A stretch of DNA of 64,000 nucleotides from Tethya wilhelma (Eukaryota; Porifera; Demospongiae; Tethyida; Tethyidae): positions 13,796,792 to 13,860,791 of the forward strand of contig CAXIPT010000001.1 in NCBI GenBank assembly GCA_964030475.1, in the 5' to 3' direction. A program made the translations under genes and the position numbers. Below, piece by piece: positions 43,401 to 57,977 of this stretch (the first letter of the stretch is position 1; every line of letters begins with the position of its first letter). Under the pieces are notes generated by a model. The model had not been told where the DNA came from. It did no database searches and was given only the letters and a program-made list of their open reading frames with translations.

Positions 43401-46400
43401 TAAAGTTAACACTACCAGCAAGTGCTCGCTCAATACGATACTCCAGAATGACACCGTTGGGAGTAAGAGGTGGGGACCAGGAAATGATGACCGTCTGGGC
43501 CAGACTGGTGACAGTGGGGGCAAGGACATCTTCAGGAACTAGATGTGTGGATGGATAAGTATGATATTATTTTTCAAATTGGTTCCTTTTTTAAACATCC
43601 ACCTGAACACCATGCAAATAGACACTAGCTTAGAAATGACCATAAATTTAAATGTACTCACTATCTTCCAAGGTTATTACAATCAGTGAAGGACTCTCCA
43701 CACATCCAGCTGACGTGCAAGCTATCACTGAAAAGTTGTAAGATGAGAAAGGCAACAGAGAGGTCACGTTGTACTCCAGAGTGGAAGGAGCGGTGGATAT
43801 AACAACCACACCCCCTTGTACCACAGTGTAGTTGACAATGATGCCGTTAGCAACAGCAGGAGGGTCCCATGAGATGACAATGTGTCGAGGACCAAGAGCA
43901 GTTTCAAGTGCAACAATCTGGTCAAATCCTTCAGGTGCTGTAAGTGATAAATAGCAATTATTGCCATTATAGTTGTGTAACTGCTAGCTCAGTGGTAAAG
44001 ACATGAACATTAAGTTTTGATAGTAGTAGTATTGGAAGGCACAGGTTCAACCCCCAACTTAGATATGAAGGTTTTTTTTTTTCACTTTCACTAATCTAAT
44101 GTATGACATTGCATGCATGACAGTATGAACATACCAGTTTCTCCGGTAGTGATGTTGGCCGGGGGGCTATCAGTACTGCCCTCCGAGTTGGTTACTGTGA
44201 CGACAACCTGATAAAGTGTGAACGGAGTAAGATTGCTGATCTGTGCAGTTGTGTTGAGACCCTGAGGTATCACTACAGTGTCCACTCCATCTGTAAGAGT
44301 GAGCTCGTAGGACTCAATTATCCCATTTGGCATTAGTGGAGCAAGCCAATCCACTTGAATCGTCGTGGCATCCAGTAGAGTGAGATCTGGGGCAAGTAGA
44401 CCTCCAGGAACTGTGCAAAGGTGAGGGGAGAATGGTATTTAACTACTTCATTCTTAACAATAATTATTAGGGATGCACAATACATGTGGACTGAGAGTCT
44501 CAGAAATCGTACACTGCACATGACTAGGCAACTCACTTGATGGTAAAGTTTGAGCAACAAGTGGTGGTCCAACCAATTCTCCAGCACTGTTGGAAACCTC
44601 CAGGAAGAAGAAATAATCAGTGAATGGACTCAACGAAGTCACCTCCACAGTACTGGGAGTTGAACTATTGAAGACCACCTCTGAGTTGGTAGCCTCTATC
44701 ACATCAGACACAAACAGCACATATTGAACAATGCCATTAGGGTTCAGCACCGGGTTGATAAGAACTGTGATTGAAAATGGAGTCACTGCAGTCACATTCG
44801 GCGTGACAAAACCATCTGGGACAGCTTCTGTAGTCTGGGCTATAGAGCGCATGCTTGAGCCACAGCCTCGCACCGTGCATGCCATGATGGAGTAGGAATA
44901 GTAAGTGAATGGTTCGAGGTTTGTTGAAACAAACGAAAGAGATGTGCCAGTGAATATTCCCATACCATTCTCCAAGAGAATGTACTGAATGATATCGCCA
45001 TTGGGTTGGCTTGGCACCGTCCATGTCACACGAAGTGATGTTGCATTAATGACCTCGATCTGAGGAGCAACGATGCCATCGGGAATGTCTTCCAGTGTTG
45101 TCTCGGAGACCACGGAGCTTGCAGTGGAGCCACCTCCATTGAACACCAGTAGTTGGAAGGAGTAGAGGGTGTTTGGTAGGAGACCAGTTACAGTCGTTTC
45201 AAAATCAAGACCAGAAAAGTCGACCACAAATGAACCTTGAGATAAACGACGAAGTTCGTATCTCAAAATGATACCGTTTGGCATTTCAGGAACCTCCCAG
45301 CTGACTTCAATGCTACTCGGACTCAGAACTGTGAGATTGGGAGCCAGTACACCCATTGGTACATCAGGTAAGGTCTGCCCTACTGTAGAGTTACTATCGG
45401 TACAGCCAATTCTCGTGCATGCTCGAACAAAGAATGAGTATTCAGTAAAAGGACTTAGGTTTTCAACAACGGTTGAGTTTTCTGTTCCAGTGAAGACTTG
45501 TACCCCGTCTAGAAACAGCTCATAGCTTATGATGACACCATTAGGTATGAGAGGAGGGTCCCAGAAGAGACCAAGCCTCCTGGCTTCAATGAGGTACACC
45601 GTTGGATCTTGAACCCCAATAGGCACTGTGTGGAGAGAGATGGAGCAGGAACAACACACAATATCAACATTATAATATTATATATTGATGGATACACTAT
45701 AATATTGTTTGTAATAGGGTGTACCGCTGTCGGCCTTACCTGATTCTTCAGTTGCTAGTTCAGCAGCTGGGCCACTGGCTCCACCAACACTTGTGTATGC
45801 TGTCAATGTTACTGCATATATGGTAGCCGGGACCAAACCAACCAACACAGCTTGAAGATCTTCCTCAGGCACATCAACATCCAAGCTTGTGGTGACTGTA
45901 TTTCCTAAAATGTTGTCCAATCCAGTCGTGAAGGTAGGGACTGCTGATAGGCTGTATCTTATAATGAGTCCATTTGGTGCAGTAGGCATCTGCCATGAGA
46001 CAGTCAATGTAGAGTCAGTCAGGGAGACCAGCGTCACCATTCCAACACTATCAGGTGCTGATCGAGGGGCAAATAGAGGGAAATAACAATAAAATTAATG
46101 TGTAATATATTATATCTACTCAGAATCCTATCCATGCATGCATGGCAGACAGCTAGTGACATACCACTTTCTCCAGTCATTGCTTGTATCCAATCACTCA
46201 GGGTCTGTCCAGCTGAATTAGCAGCTCCAACACGGTAGAGGTAGTCTACACCAAACAGAATATTCCATGAAAGAAAGAAAGTGTTAACATACATGACTGT
46301 AAAAGAACACAATAATAAGATTGAAACCCACCTGTAAATGGTACCAGTCCAGTGTCGGTGTATGCCAGCTGCCTGCCAGCATCTAAGTTTTCCCAGAGAG

Positions 46401-47971
46401 CACTGCAGGATGAAATTATTGATCCATTGAAGCAACCATCGTACCGAACTAGGACTGAATCGCTGATCTCAGTCTGAGTTGGAGGTTGCATTGCTCTCAA
46501 GCATCCACTAAAGGGAGCAAGGACATTCAGACCACTATTCACAGCCAGAGTGTAAGCAGAGGAGGCTTGGGAAGGCACACCACCAAAGAACACCTCAGAT
46601 GAAAATATAACAGAGGAGTCAGCTAGAGGTAAAGCCATTCCTTGGCCATCCACTCCAAGGAACAACTCACTCTCAGATTGCTCGATTAGAACAGAATGCC
46701 ACTGTCCGTCACAAATTGGTTGCCCACCTACTTGTACACTGCTGACAGTGCTGGCATTGGTCACGATGAGATCGAGATAAGAGTTGCGAATCTCTACTGC
46801 AACTGAGGCCTCTCCCGATGAAGAAGAAGCAAAGAAAACAAGACCTTGACTGTCGGTGGTTCGGATCTCAAAGAGCCAACTAAATCTAGAACCAGAAATG
46901 GTATTTGCAGGGTATGATAGATATCCACCACCAAGGAATGACCAGCCTGGGGTTAGATCAATCGGGCAACCTTGGTTTGGACTGATGCTACTCTCAGCCA
47001 TGTTTGAGAAATCTAAAGCTTCTCCATTCAAGTAAATCCCAAAGAGACATCCAGTAAATTCATCACCATTCACAGTCGTGTTTGGGTTTTGAGCTCCAAA
47101 CAGGGTGGAGCGTGGTAGTCCATCTGGAATGCCTCCAATGTAGATGGTCTGGTTGCTAGTAATCACTCGATCAGGTGCACCACTCGGTGATTCACCGACT
47201 CCAGTGTACATCTCATCAACAGTAACACTTCCACTGCGACCGTTCTGTACGGCTACAACTGTGTGCCATTCACCGTCATTGAAGCTCACACCACCCATCA
47301 CATCTGGTACAGCCACAGCAGCTCCTCTCCCAGGATCAAAGAAGAACCAAGGAATGCCTTCACGAAGCTCAAGAGCTAGAAAATCTACCCTTGCTGCATT
47401 AATGTAGTAGAGAAGAGTACCAGTTGGACTGAAAGTTCTGAAACGAATTGTAATAGTATTTGTGAGGCCACCAAGGCGAGCATTGCCATCTTCGTGAAAA
47501 AATGTGGCAAAGTTGTTTCCATCAAATGAAGTGCCCACATCTCTCAGCGAAGGAGAGGGGACAAGAGAAGGTAGTCTTCTTTGGACAGTGTAAGAGGAAA
47601 TGATGCCATTTGGTCGCATTGGATCCTGCCATTCTAACGATACTGAGGTAGCTGTACAACTTAACATTTATAAGGTAGATCTCTATCTTACCTGCTTCTA
47701 GGGTCAACGTTAACACTGCAGTGCTAAACATGCATCCTACGGATGTGCATACTTCCAAAATGAAGGAGTACTCTGTGAAAGGCATGAGTCCACTGACAGT
47801 AAAGTTGCCAGGTGAATTTGACAAAAACTCAAGCGTGTTCCGCTGGTTTTCACGAAGACGATAGATTCCGTATCTGAGGATGACTCCATTTGGTGAGCGA
47901 GGTGGAGACCAACTGATGTGAATATCAGATGAGGAGATCGGAGTGAGTACTGGTGGGACAATATCCTCTGG

Positions 47972-48027
<56 letters not shown>

Positions 48028-51000
48028 ATATACAGAACCAAATAAAAATTCTGTATTATTATATATAACACTCACCATCTTCAGCTGTTCTTCCATCATT
48101 CCATTCACTCTGAGTGCTACCACCACCAGTGTAAGAGGCTACACTGAACTCATACGAAATGAAAGGCCGAAGATTCAACACCAAGATGGACAGGGTCATA
48201 TTGGACACAGTCTCCACTAAAAATCCATTTCCAGTGAAGGGTTCGTTTCGTTGTCGAACATCAAATTGGGTCAACACACCGTTAGGTTCGGAAGGAAATT
48301 CCCACGATATCATCAGAGATGTTGAGTTCACTGTTGTAACATTTGGTGCAGCCTGAAATGTGGGAGGAGCTTCAAGTGTCTGCACTTGTGTGGCTTGACT
48401 TGAACCACACCCACCAGACGTACACGCTCTGATGAGATAAGAATAAGTAGTGAATGGCACCAAACCACTCACAACAGCCGAGAAACTGAATCCGGCAAAG
48501 ACCACTTGCTCTCCTCCAAGATCAAGATCCACCATCACCAGCTCATATCGGGCAACGATACCATTCATGTCTGTCGGTTCCGACCACGTGGCTCGTACAC
48601 TCGTGCTATTGATGACTTGCAATACAGGTGGAGCAACCCCAGTGGGTATTCCTTCCAGCGTGCGTTGAGCTACAGCAACACTCTGTGTGGCACCTACAAC
48701 ATTGAAGGCCTCGATGAAGTAGGAGTAGGATGTATCTGGTTCCAGTCCCTCGTCGGTGTAGTTGCGTGCAGTCACGTTGGCAATATTGACACCACTGCGA
48801 TAGATCCTGTATCCAAGGATGAGTCCGTTCGGAGCCTCGGGTGGGAACCACGTCAGTTGGATTGAAGTAGCTGAGAGAGATAGGAGGTCTGGCGGTGCTT
48901 GCTCATCAGGGTCTAACAGGAAAAAATGTTGTAATTCACATAAATTTTGCTAAAAAGTTTTTTGATTTAAAATTAATAACAATAAGAAGGTTCTATAAAC
49001 AAAGCGGTATATTCAATCATCAATTTCCTGCTTAGGCACAAGTTCTGTACGGAAAGGACCCAACTAGGGGAAAATACAATAGATTGTAGCAAATACTCAG
49101 AGCTACTAACTTGCTGAACATCCAAAAGGATTGTTGGCTTGAAGAATCTGGAATCCTGGTATGCACTGGTTGCAAGAGAGGCCTGTCACATAGTCCTTGC
49201 AGACACATTCTCCAGTCACATTGTTACAGAGGGAGCTCTGTGATCCGGCAAGATTACAGCCACAAGACTGGCAGCTGTGAGAAAGAGAAAGGCGGGATCA
49301 TACAATGTCATGGTTGAACTATAGCTTCAAAACAAAGACTGACACATTCTCTCACTATAGACTGTAATGAGAGCTGCCAAACTACATAGAGCACCATAAT
49401 TGCACATACCTTGGGAATTGGAAGAATCCCGGCCGACAAGTGTCACATCTCTCCCCTCCCACTCCAGCACTGGCACAGACACAAGTCCCGTTCAATGTGT
49501 CACACTGTGTGTTCGGTGCACTACCCATGGCATCACAGTCACACGGAAGACACTCATCGGATTCAGAGAGATAGTAACCACTTTGACACACGTCACATCT
49601 CAGTCCAGTAGCGGATGGCAGACAATCACACTGAGATGATAATGGGTCACATATGGCACCAGATGTATTGGTGTTGGACATTACACAGTCACACTCTGAA
49701 CAACCATCGTCACTTGTCGCCAACAAGTTTGTAAACCCAGTCAAACAGGCATCGCAGGTTCTACCATCGACATTCAGCTTACAGTCGCAATCACCTGTTG
49801 ACATATCGCATGTGTTGCTCCCATTAACTGTTCCATTGGTGTTGCAACTGCATTCAACACATCCACTGATAGAGAGGTTGTAAAAGCCATCAGCACAAGT
49901 GTCACATTGAGCTCCTTCTACATTCATACGGCAATCACAGTCTCCAGTAACAGAATCACAGTCATTGCTCAGAGAGCCTTCAACATTGCATTCACAAGGT
50001 TGACAACCAGTCTCCGAAAACCCAAAAAATCCAGGAAGGCACTGATCACAATACAACCCACCCACTCCTGACAAACAGGTACATCGACCGGTGTCTGGAT
50101 GACACTCTGGTGACGCTGAGCCCACAGGATCACACTGGCAAGGGGAGCATCCCAGAGGGTTGTCGACTTTCAAATCGGTAAATCCTGACTCGCATTGGTC
50201 ACACTTTAGCCCCTGCACATTTTGTTTGCAGAGACACCTTCCAGTGTTCTGATTGCATGTGGTCGAACCGTCAAATGTTCCATTGGTATTGCAATCACAT
50301 GGACGACAGCCATCTGGATCGGATGCTGAAAGGCCGAAAAATCCAGAGAGACATATGTCACATTTCAATCCAATGACATTAGTCTTGCAGTTGCATTGGC
50401 CATTGATGACTCCACCCATGTCGTTGTTTGTGGTACAGTCTCCTCCATCACCCACGCCCTCAATGGTACAGTTGCAGGATTCACAGGGAGAGGGGTCGCT
50501 GGGGAGACGATCAGCAGGACGGAAGAAACCAGTGCTACAACTCTCACACTGTCGGCCAGCTATACAGGGAGACAAGCAGGGATGAGGGGGGGGTCATTAT
50601 GAAAAATGTACTGATAAAGTCAGACACAAATGTATGATAATTGTTTCCTTGAGCAAAACAGCACAATCATGTTGATCTACAAATACCTTACTCTGAAGCC
50701 TATTAATTCCATATACCCCCAATTTGAATCCAAAGGCAACCATTCAAATTTAATCCACATTATAAAATTATAACTGCACAGATTCAATACCACTGACTGA
50801 GTCTGACTCACCTGTGTTATCTTGACAGTCAATGCACACACCTCCGCCTCCAACATCGTAGCTACTGGGGCTGGGATCCACTGACTCATCGTAGTAACAG
50901 CTCGTGGCATGGTTGTTACAGTTACATACCTTGCAAGGGAACGCATTGCTGACGGTTCCGTAGCGCCATGGCTTGTCGTTGTAGAGGGGAAGACAGCGTT

Positions 51001-54000
51001 CGCAGTTTGGACCCTCTGTGTTGTGGAGACACTGACAAGTGGAGTCAATCTCAGCGCCACACCTACTGGAGTGGCCATTACAAGCACACCTGGAGTGGTG
51101 GTGGCACAATAAGGAAAGAATTTTTATGTTAAACATTATAGCAAAATTTTGGCTACAAACATTTAACTACAACTGAGAATACTCAGACAGAATCAAAGGA
51201 CTATGATGTTAAAGTGGTTGTGTGCCTAAAATTCATTATGCCTGGTTTTAGAGTGTCATCATACCATGCTGCTTGTTTGTTTGTTTGTTTGTGTTGTGTT
51301 AATCTGTGTGTTTGCTGTCTCTATGGAAATACTATGGTATGTGCTTAAAGTTTAATTAATTCATACTTGATCACATGATGTTGCTATCTGCAGATCCTAC
51401 ACCTATAAAAGGTCACAAAGTGATTACCCCAGTAAAAAGGTCTTCAAAGAAGTTGAGCATGTAACCAAATTGCTGAGCATAGCATACATCAACTATAAGT
51501 TTCAAGAGCAGGATACAACAATTCCAAGTTGAATCAATTTAAATTAAACTCAAAACTTTATCATAAATAACATGGATAGACCACAAGAAGCCGGTGACTA
51601 TTCTTACAAGTTTGGTAATGTTCAAATCTTTAAGAATCAAGAACTTGGACATGGATCTTATGGGGCCGTCTACAAGGCTAAATGTGATGCACTGCCATGT
51701 GCTGCCAAGATAATCTATCCCCTTCTTTTTGGTTCAAATGCTTTACCACAAGAAGTCCGACCACAAGGCAAGGAACATAGACAACCTCTACAAAGATTTG
51801 AAGCTGAATGTCGATTCCTTAGCCAGATCAAACACCCAAACATTGTACAATATCTTGGTATGCATCACGATCCTGAAACCAATGCACCTGTGCTTTTAAT
51901 GGAACTCATGGATGAAAGCCTCACCCACTTCCTAGAGACACCTCAAAATAAAGTATTGTTGCACATTCAAGTGAATATTCTACATGACACAGCACTGGCT
52001 CTAGCATTTCTACACACTAATGGTATAACACACAGAGACTTATCAAGCAACAACGTCTTACTGATTGCTGGGAGTCGAGCTAAAGTCACAGACTTTGGAA
52101 TGTCAACTCTAATTGATACTGCAACCCCTCATCTTGCATCACTGACTCAGTGTCCAGGTACTCCTGCCTACATGCCTCCTGAAGCTCTCAGTAAGCCTCC
52201 AAAATATTCCGAAAAGCTAGACTGCTTCAGTTTTGGAGTACTTATTGTTCAAACCATTACACGAGAATTTCCAGACCCTGCAGATCAGTTACAAGCTAGA
52301 GAACTCTTAGACTTGCAGGGAAGGAAAATTATGGTAGATGTTCGTATTTCAGAAGTAGAACGTCGCCAGTCTCATATTAACCTCATCTCTGAAGCCCAAC
52401 CTCTACGACCACTTGCACTCGACTGTCTTAAAGACAGAGATGTTGAAAGACCTACAACTCAAGAACTCTGTGAAAGTCTAGAAGAACTTAAAACCACCCC
52501 TCTGTATGCTTCCAGTGTTCGCCAGATCAGAGATAGAGAGCTCCTGATACAAACACAAAGAGAAACCATTCAAGACAACCAGAAACAACTGCAAGATCAA
52601 CAACAAACCATTGAAGACAAACAACAAACAATTGAAGACCAGCAACAAACGATTCAAGACAAGGATCAGCAGCTAAGAAGAATGGAACAAGAAGTTCAGT
52701 TGAAAACACAAGAAAACCAGCAGCTACAAAGGAAAATCAAACAGCTACTAGCACAACAACATTTGCAGCATAAAAATCATCAACTCAGACCACAATCACC
52801 TTCAAGTGAAGGGGTGGGTGTGGAGTTTCAACAAGGAATGGCAGACAATGACAGTCTCAGGCAAATCCAACGGCTCCAAACTCAACTACAGCAACTAGTT
52901 GAATCAGACCAGCACAAACAGGAGCCAGAAGTCAGAAAGAAGACAGTTTCAAGTGAATTGAAGCTGACATGGAGAAAGGGACCAAACACACCAACTGGAA
53001 TGAGCAGAGGGTCCGTAGCTACCATAGGAAACATTGTGTATATCAATCCTGTACAAAGCAAAGACATCTATACCTTTGAATGTGACACGTCTGAGTGGTC
53101 AAGGATTTTGATGTGTCTGTATGAATTTACTACACTTATTGCGATAAATGGCGAACTCTCAACAGTAGGTGGACGGCGTACTAATTATTCTGGCACCACT
53201 TACACCAACAAAGTGGTTACCTACCATAACTACCAATGGGTAGAACTATATCCTCCGATGCATGATCAGAGAATACGAGCTACAGTTCTCTCCACTTCCT
53301 CACATGTAGTTGTCATTGGTGGAACATGCAATGGTAATTATTGGATGTCAAAGCTCAGTACTACTGAGGTACTTAATCTTAATAGTTCGCAATGGAGCAG
53401 TGCAAGTTCACTGCCATATGGTATCTCCAGTGCTACAGCAACACTTAGTCTATCTGGAGAGACTCTATACTTGATGGGAGGCAACACTGACACTAGATCT
53501 AGAGACAATCAATATTGTGTACTTTCTTGTCAACTGAGAGATCTTGTTGAACAATCAACACCTAGCAGCCTAGCACAAGAGACATCGTCTACAACTACAC
53601 ACTCTAAAGTGTGGCACAACCTCCCTGACCTACCAGTGTGGTACTCTACCTGTGTAACAGTTCAAGGGCATGTTCTAGCCATTGGAGGCTTTGATAAACA
53701 AGGCAAGGCGTATTCATCTCACGTACACAGGTATGATCAACAAAAGAATCAATGGATTGTCATTAGCAACATGGCCACTGGTTACTCATCCTGCCTGGCT
53801 ACAGTTCTACCAAACAACAACCTCCTTGTCATTGGAGAGATGGGTCAAACTGAAATTGCCACAATTGAGTAATCATTCATGTCACAAGGATCATTTCATT
53901 TGTTGAACTTTTTCCTTATATGTACACTAACATGGTACCATATTATTGACAATTGTATATACCATGGATATACTATAAAACCTATATTAAAACTTATATC

Positions 54001-57000
54001 ACTTCAGTCTCAAACTTTGTTATTTGTAGGCAAAAAATTGAATCACAAATAGTTGTTCCTTCTTGAAAGTATATATACCCAACAATACAAGCATGCATGA
54101 TATCACAATTATTTTCTGCCTTCAGGATTGAATATCATTTTGTTTTAGAAATGGGCTGCTACAAAAGCGGACAAAACAAGAGACAGCAATGCATTACATA
54201 TCTGAATAATGGCACATAATATAATTATAATATAAACACTTCATACTTGTTAATGAATGCTAGCAGCCATTGAGTGTGTTAACAGTTTGCTGTATCACAG
54301 GGTCATCATATCTGGGCAAAGCACATGCTGTGGGTGCATGAAGTAGCTGCTAGGAATTCAGAACATTATTATATGAATTCATGACCCTATCAAAAAAGTT
54401 CAGAATCCACTGATTCCAAACACTGAAGTCATACACAAAGCAAAACAATATGTGAAGAATAGTTGGAAGACAATGCAGTGCAATATGCCATAGAATAACC
54501 GCATGGCTACAACTATGGTGACAGAGGAATGCACACACTGAATAGGACACTTCAGTCTCCTATAAAGTGGAGTTGTGTTCAGTACAACGAGGTACTTGGC
54601 ACAAAACTCCCCCATTGCAGGTCAACTGAGTGTGTCAAGACTCTTCAAGCAGTAAAGCTTTGATGATAGTCATGGGCGAAGATATTGCAAAGACAATAAT
54701 TGTACTGGTTATTGTCAGCACCGGCTATTCACAAGGTATGATCTATAGCAGATCTTCGATTTTGCTTAATGACTACATGTGATTATTTTCACACAGACTC
54801 TAACTGTGATCTTGACTCTCTAACGGGATGTGTCCGACCTCCCAAAGATCCTGACTGCAAAAACTCCGTCCTGAATTACCGCACCTTTGATGGAACGTGC
54901 AACAATCTTTTCTACCCTCTACAAGGTGCAGCTGGTACTCCCTCAAGACGACTGCTTCCAGCCAACTATGAAGATGATGTTGAGAGACCAGTTGGAATCA
55001 ACCAGATTATACTGGGTAACTATTTCTCAGGCAATTGGCCCAGTCCACGATACCTCAGCCAGAACTTGGTCAAAAATTTGACTCGAAGTCCAGTGAATGT
55101 GGATCTGACACACATGTTCATGCAATGGGGACAATTCTTAGATCACGACATTGATCTACAACCAGAAATAGAGGAGGAGTGTGGATGCGATGTTACTGAA
55201 ACTTGCATACCCATGCACGTGCATCCAGATGACCCAGTTTTTGGTACCAAATCTGGAAATACTGGGAAATGCCTCAAATTCAAGAGGACAGAACCTATAT
55301 GTCATTGTGAAGGAACAAGGGAACAGTTCAATGCAATTACAGCATACATTGATGGATCAGGGATTTATGGGTCATCAAAAGAAGTTGCCGACTCACTACG
55401 ACTTTTCAAAGGAGGATTGCTCAAGCAAGGTGGAAGGTCAGAGAGCACTAGAGGGAACCTACCTTTTGATGAAGATAGAGAAGACGATATTCCATTCTTT
55501 AGAGCTGGAGACATCAGAGCTAATGAGCAAACTGGACTAACAATAATGCACACACTATGGCTACGTGAGCACAACCGCCTCGCCAGACTTCTTTGCAACA
55601 TCAATCCATGTTGGAGCGACGAAAGACTCTTCCAAGAAGCTAGAAAGATTGTTGGAGCTGAGATACAAGTGATCACCTACAATTTTTTCTTACCAAAAAT
55701 CTTCGGAGACAGCTTCAACTCCTACATACCCCCTTATAATGGCTATGACACAACAGTTGATGCTACAATACCAAGTGCATTCTCATCTGCTGCTTACAGA
55801 TTTGGCCACAGTCTAATTCGCAACCAATTAGAACGTCTGGACAGGGATTACAATCCGCTCGATATTGGGCCGCTGCTTTTGGTGGATGCCTTCTTCAATC
55901 CAATCAACTACTTCCACAGTGAGGGGACCGACCCCATAATACGAGGACTCATTGTAGACCGAGCTGAAACTGTTGACGAGTTTCTCAGCTCGACTATCAC
56001 CAGTCAGCTGTTTGCAGAGAAGATGGAAAGCCTTGGATTGGATTTAGCCTCCCTAAACATCCAGCGAGGTCGAGATCATGGCATACCACCATACCGAGAC
56101 TGGAAGGAGTTTTGTGAAGAACAATTTCCAGGAATAAATGCCAAATTTCGAACATCCGAAAGTGCAGCAAAGCTTAGAGAAATGTATGGTGCATTTGGTT
56201 ATCACAGAGGCATGGATCTCTGGCTGAGTGGACTGGCTGAAGAACCACTAATGGGAGGACTTGTTGGTCCCACATTTGCCTGTATAATGGGGATCACCTT
56301 CACTGATTTGAGAGATGGAGATCGATTTTGGTACGAAAATACAAATGTTTTCTTAAGAAGTCAACTCAGTGAAATGAGGAAAGCATCCCTTGCTAGGATA
56401 ATTTGTGACAATGCTGATGATATTCCAGAGGTACCATTTGATGTCTTTCTTCGTGGCTCAGAGCGAGTTAGCTGCGAAGAAATCCCAAATGTCAACATAC
56501 TTGCCTGGTATGACAGCACATGCTGACCTCCTCCCTCCAAAGAATTATATTTAGACTGCTACATTATGATACTCTTGTAAGTAAGAGAGAACATAAAAAC
56601 ATGCAGCTGCAGTTGATAGTCTTTAAAGCCATGTTAGTTGATACAATATTAGGACAAATTTAATTATTAACAGGTTTCTTTTCCAGGGCATCAATTTAAT
56701 CAGCAAAAATAAATTTTTATTCACATACTGTATAACTGCTTAAATTCAATGCTCAGTACTATTGAGGTACCATACTGGCACATTTGTTAAGTGCATCTCA
56801 CGTATAGGTATATACTTATTCGTTGATAAGCACTCATGCAAATGTAAGTCTTCTGGCTCATTATTAAGTGCACCATCGACTTCTGATACCTTATAGACAT
56901 AATGTACTCTCATTGCACTCCTGATCTGCAGCAGCACGTCATCTTGGTACATTTTGAGCTGATTGTTTGATGTTTTCTGCAGCATAGTAGACGTGGCTAT

Positions 57001-57924
57001 ACTGTGCCACGTGGATGTGTACTTTGAACTCTAATGATGCTACTAATTGAAGCCCATTTATGACTCGTTTGTAGGCGCTTACTCATATATAAGCACATAC
57101 TTTCTTCCTATGGAAATAATGGTGCATGCGCTTAACAACGCGCCAGTACAGTACTCAATTTCAATGGAGTATGGCTCACTGCCTCTCTAAGTACAGCACA
57201 TACATAATAATTATTCTAACCATCATAAACGACAAAAACAAGGCAAGACTTCATCTCTCATAATATACACAGGTACGATCAACAAAGGAATGTCATTACC
57301 ATGACCACAGTTTGGTCATCATGCTTGGCTACATTTTATATAACAATAACCTCTTTGTTGTCATTGGAGGGATTGATCATAGTTGGAGATTCACCAACTG
57401 AAAATGCCACAATTAGAATATTAAAACCTTCATCATTCACATCACATCAACCCTCACAATGAACATAGCACTGACAACTATAGTATCATTTTTAATCGTC
57501 TGTTTTTATGATCTTTTGTGATTTATTTTGCAGTGAAATTTCCCCCCTTACTTAACATTTCTTACTATATATGGTACCATACTACAAAATTTGTGTGAAA
57601 TATTCATTATTTAGCAATCACTGAAGCATTACGTTCTCACATGAAGTAGATAATGCTTTCACGTCTACTAGTTATAATGCATACTACCAGACACACATGC
57701 ACTATATCTATTCTCACCTTGCAGCAATGGTAACCTCCCGGATGCTGTAGTACTGATGCTCTACTGTAGTGTTGGTTGTGAATAGGTCTACTAGTCTCAG
57801 TCGGAGATGACTCGCCGTGATGAACTCTCGAAGCTCTGGACTTGTGTTTAGATCAAAGTTGCGAACTTGCTGATCAAGAAGACGTGTTCGAATATCTGTG
57901 CTTGTTAGTGGTAGTTGCCTGGAA

Positions 57925-57977
<53 letters not shown>

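Larger units (their letters stand above)
51091..57717 (-). other. 6.6-kb usherin intron hosting two opposite-strand genes
   Basis: Donor GCTGCAAG|GTGAGAA at 57718/57717 and acceptor CCACTCCAG at 51091 join Ala-Ala-Arg of the laminin N-terminal domain to the first EGF repeat in frame (AG|G = Arg). Inside, on the + strand, are a kinase-kelch gene (51572-53872), a peroxidase (54663-56526) and kinase debris (56748, 57268). Confidence 0.8.

Noticed and set aside
43984..44082. Functional tRNA gene
   Set aside because: Boxes are present but acceptor-stem pairing and a normal length fail.
52570..52740. CRISPR-like short repeats
   Set aside because: They are codons of a Gln-rich coiled coil in an open kinase-kelch frame; no spacer structure. 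No CRISPR array seen anywhere.
51572..53872. Kinase-kelch as a bacterial or viral insertion
   Set aside because: Eukaryotic TKL-type motifs, two relatives nearby and host-like codon use; nothing viral.
56746..56985. Minus-strand 79-codon frame after the peroxidase
   Set aside because: Starts in kinase-gene debris and has no recognisable domain; probably chance.
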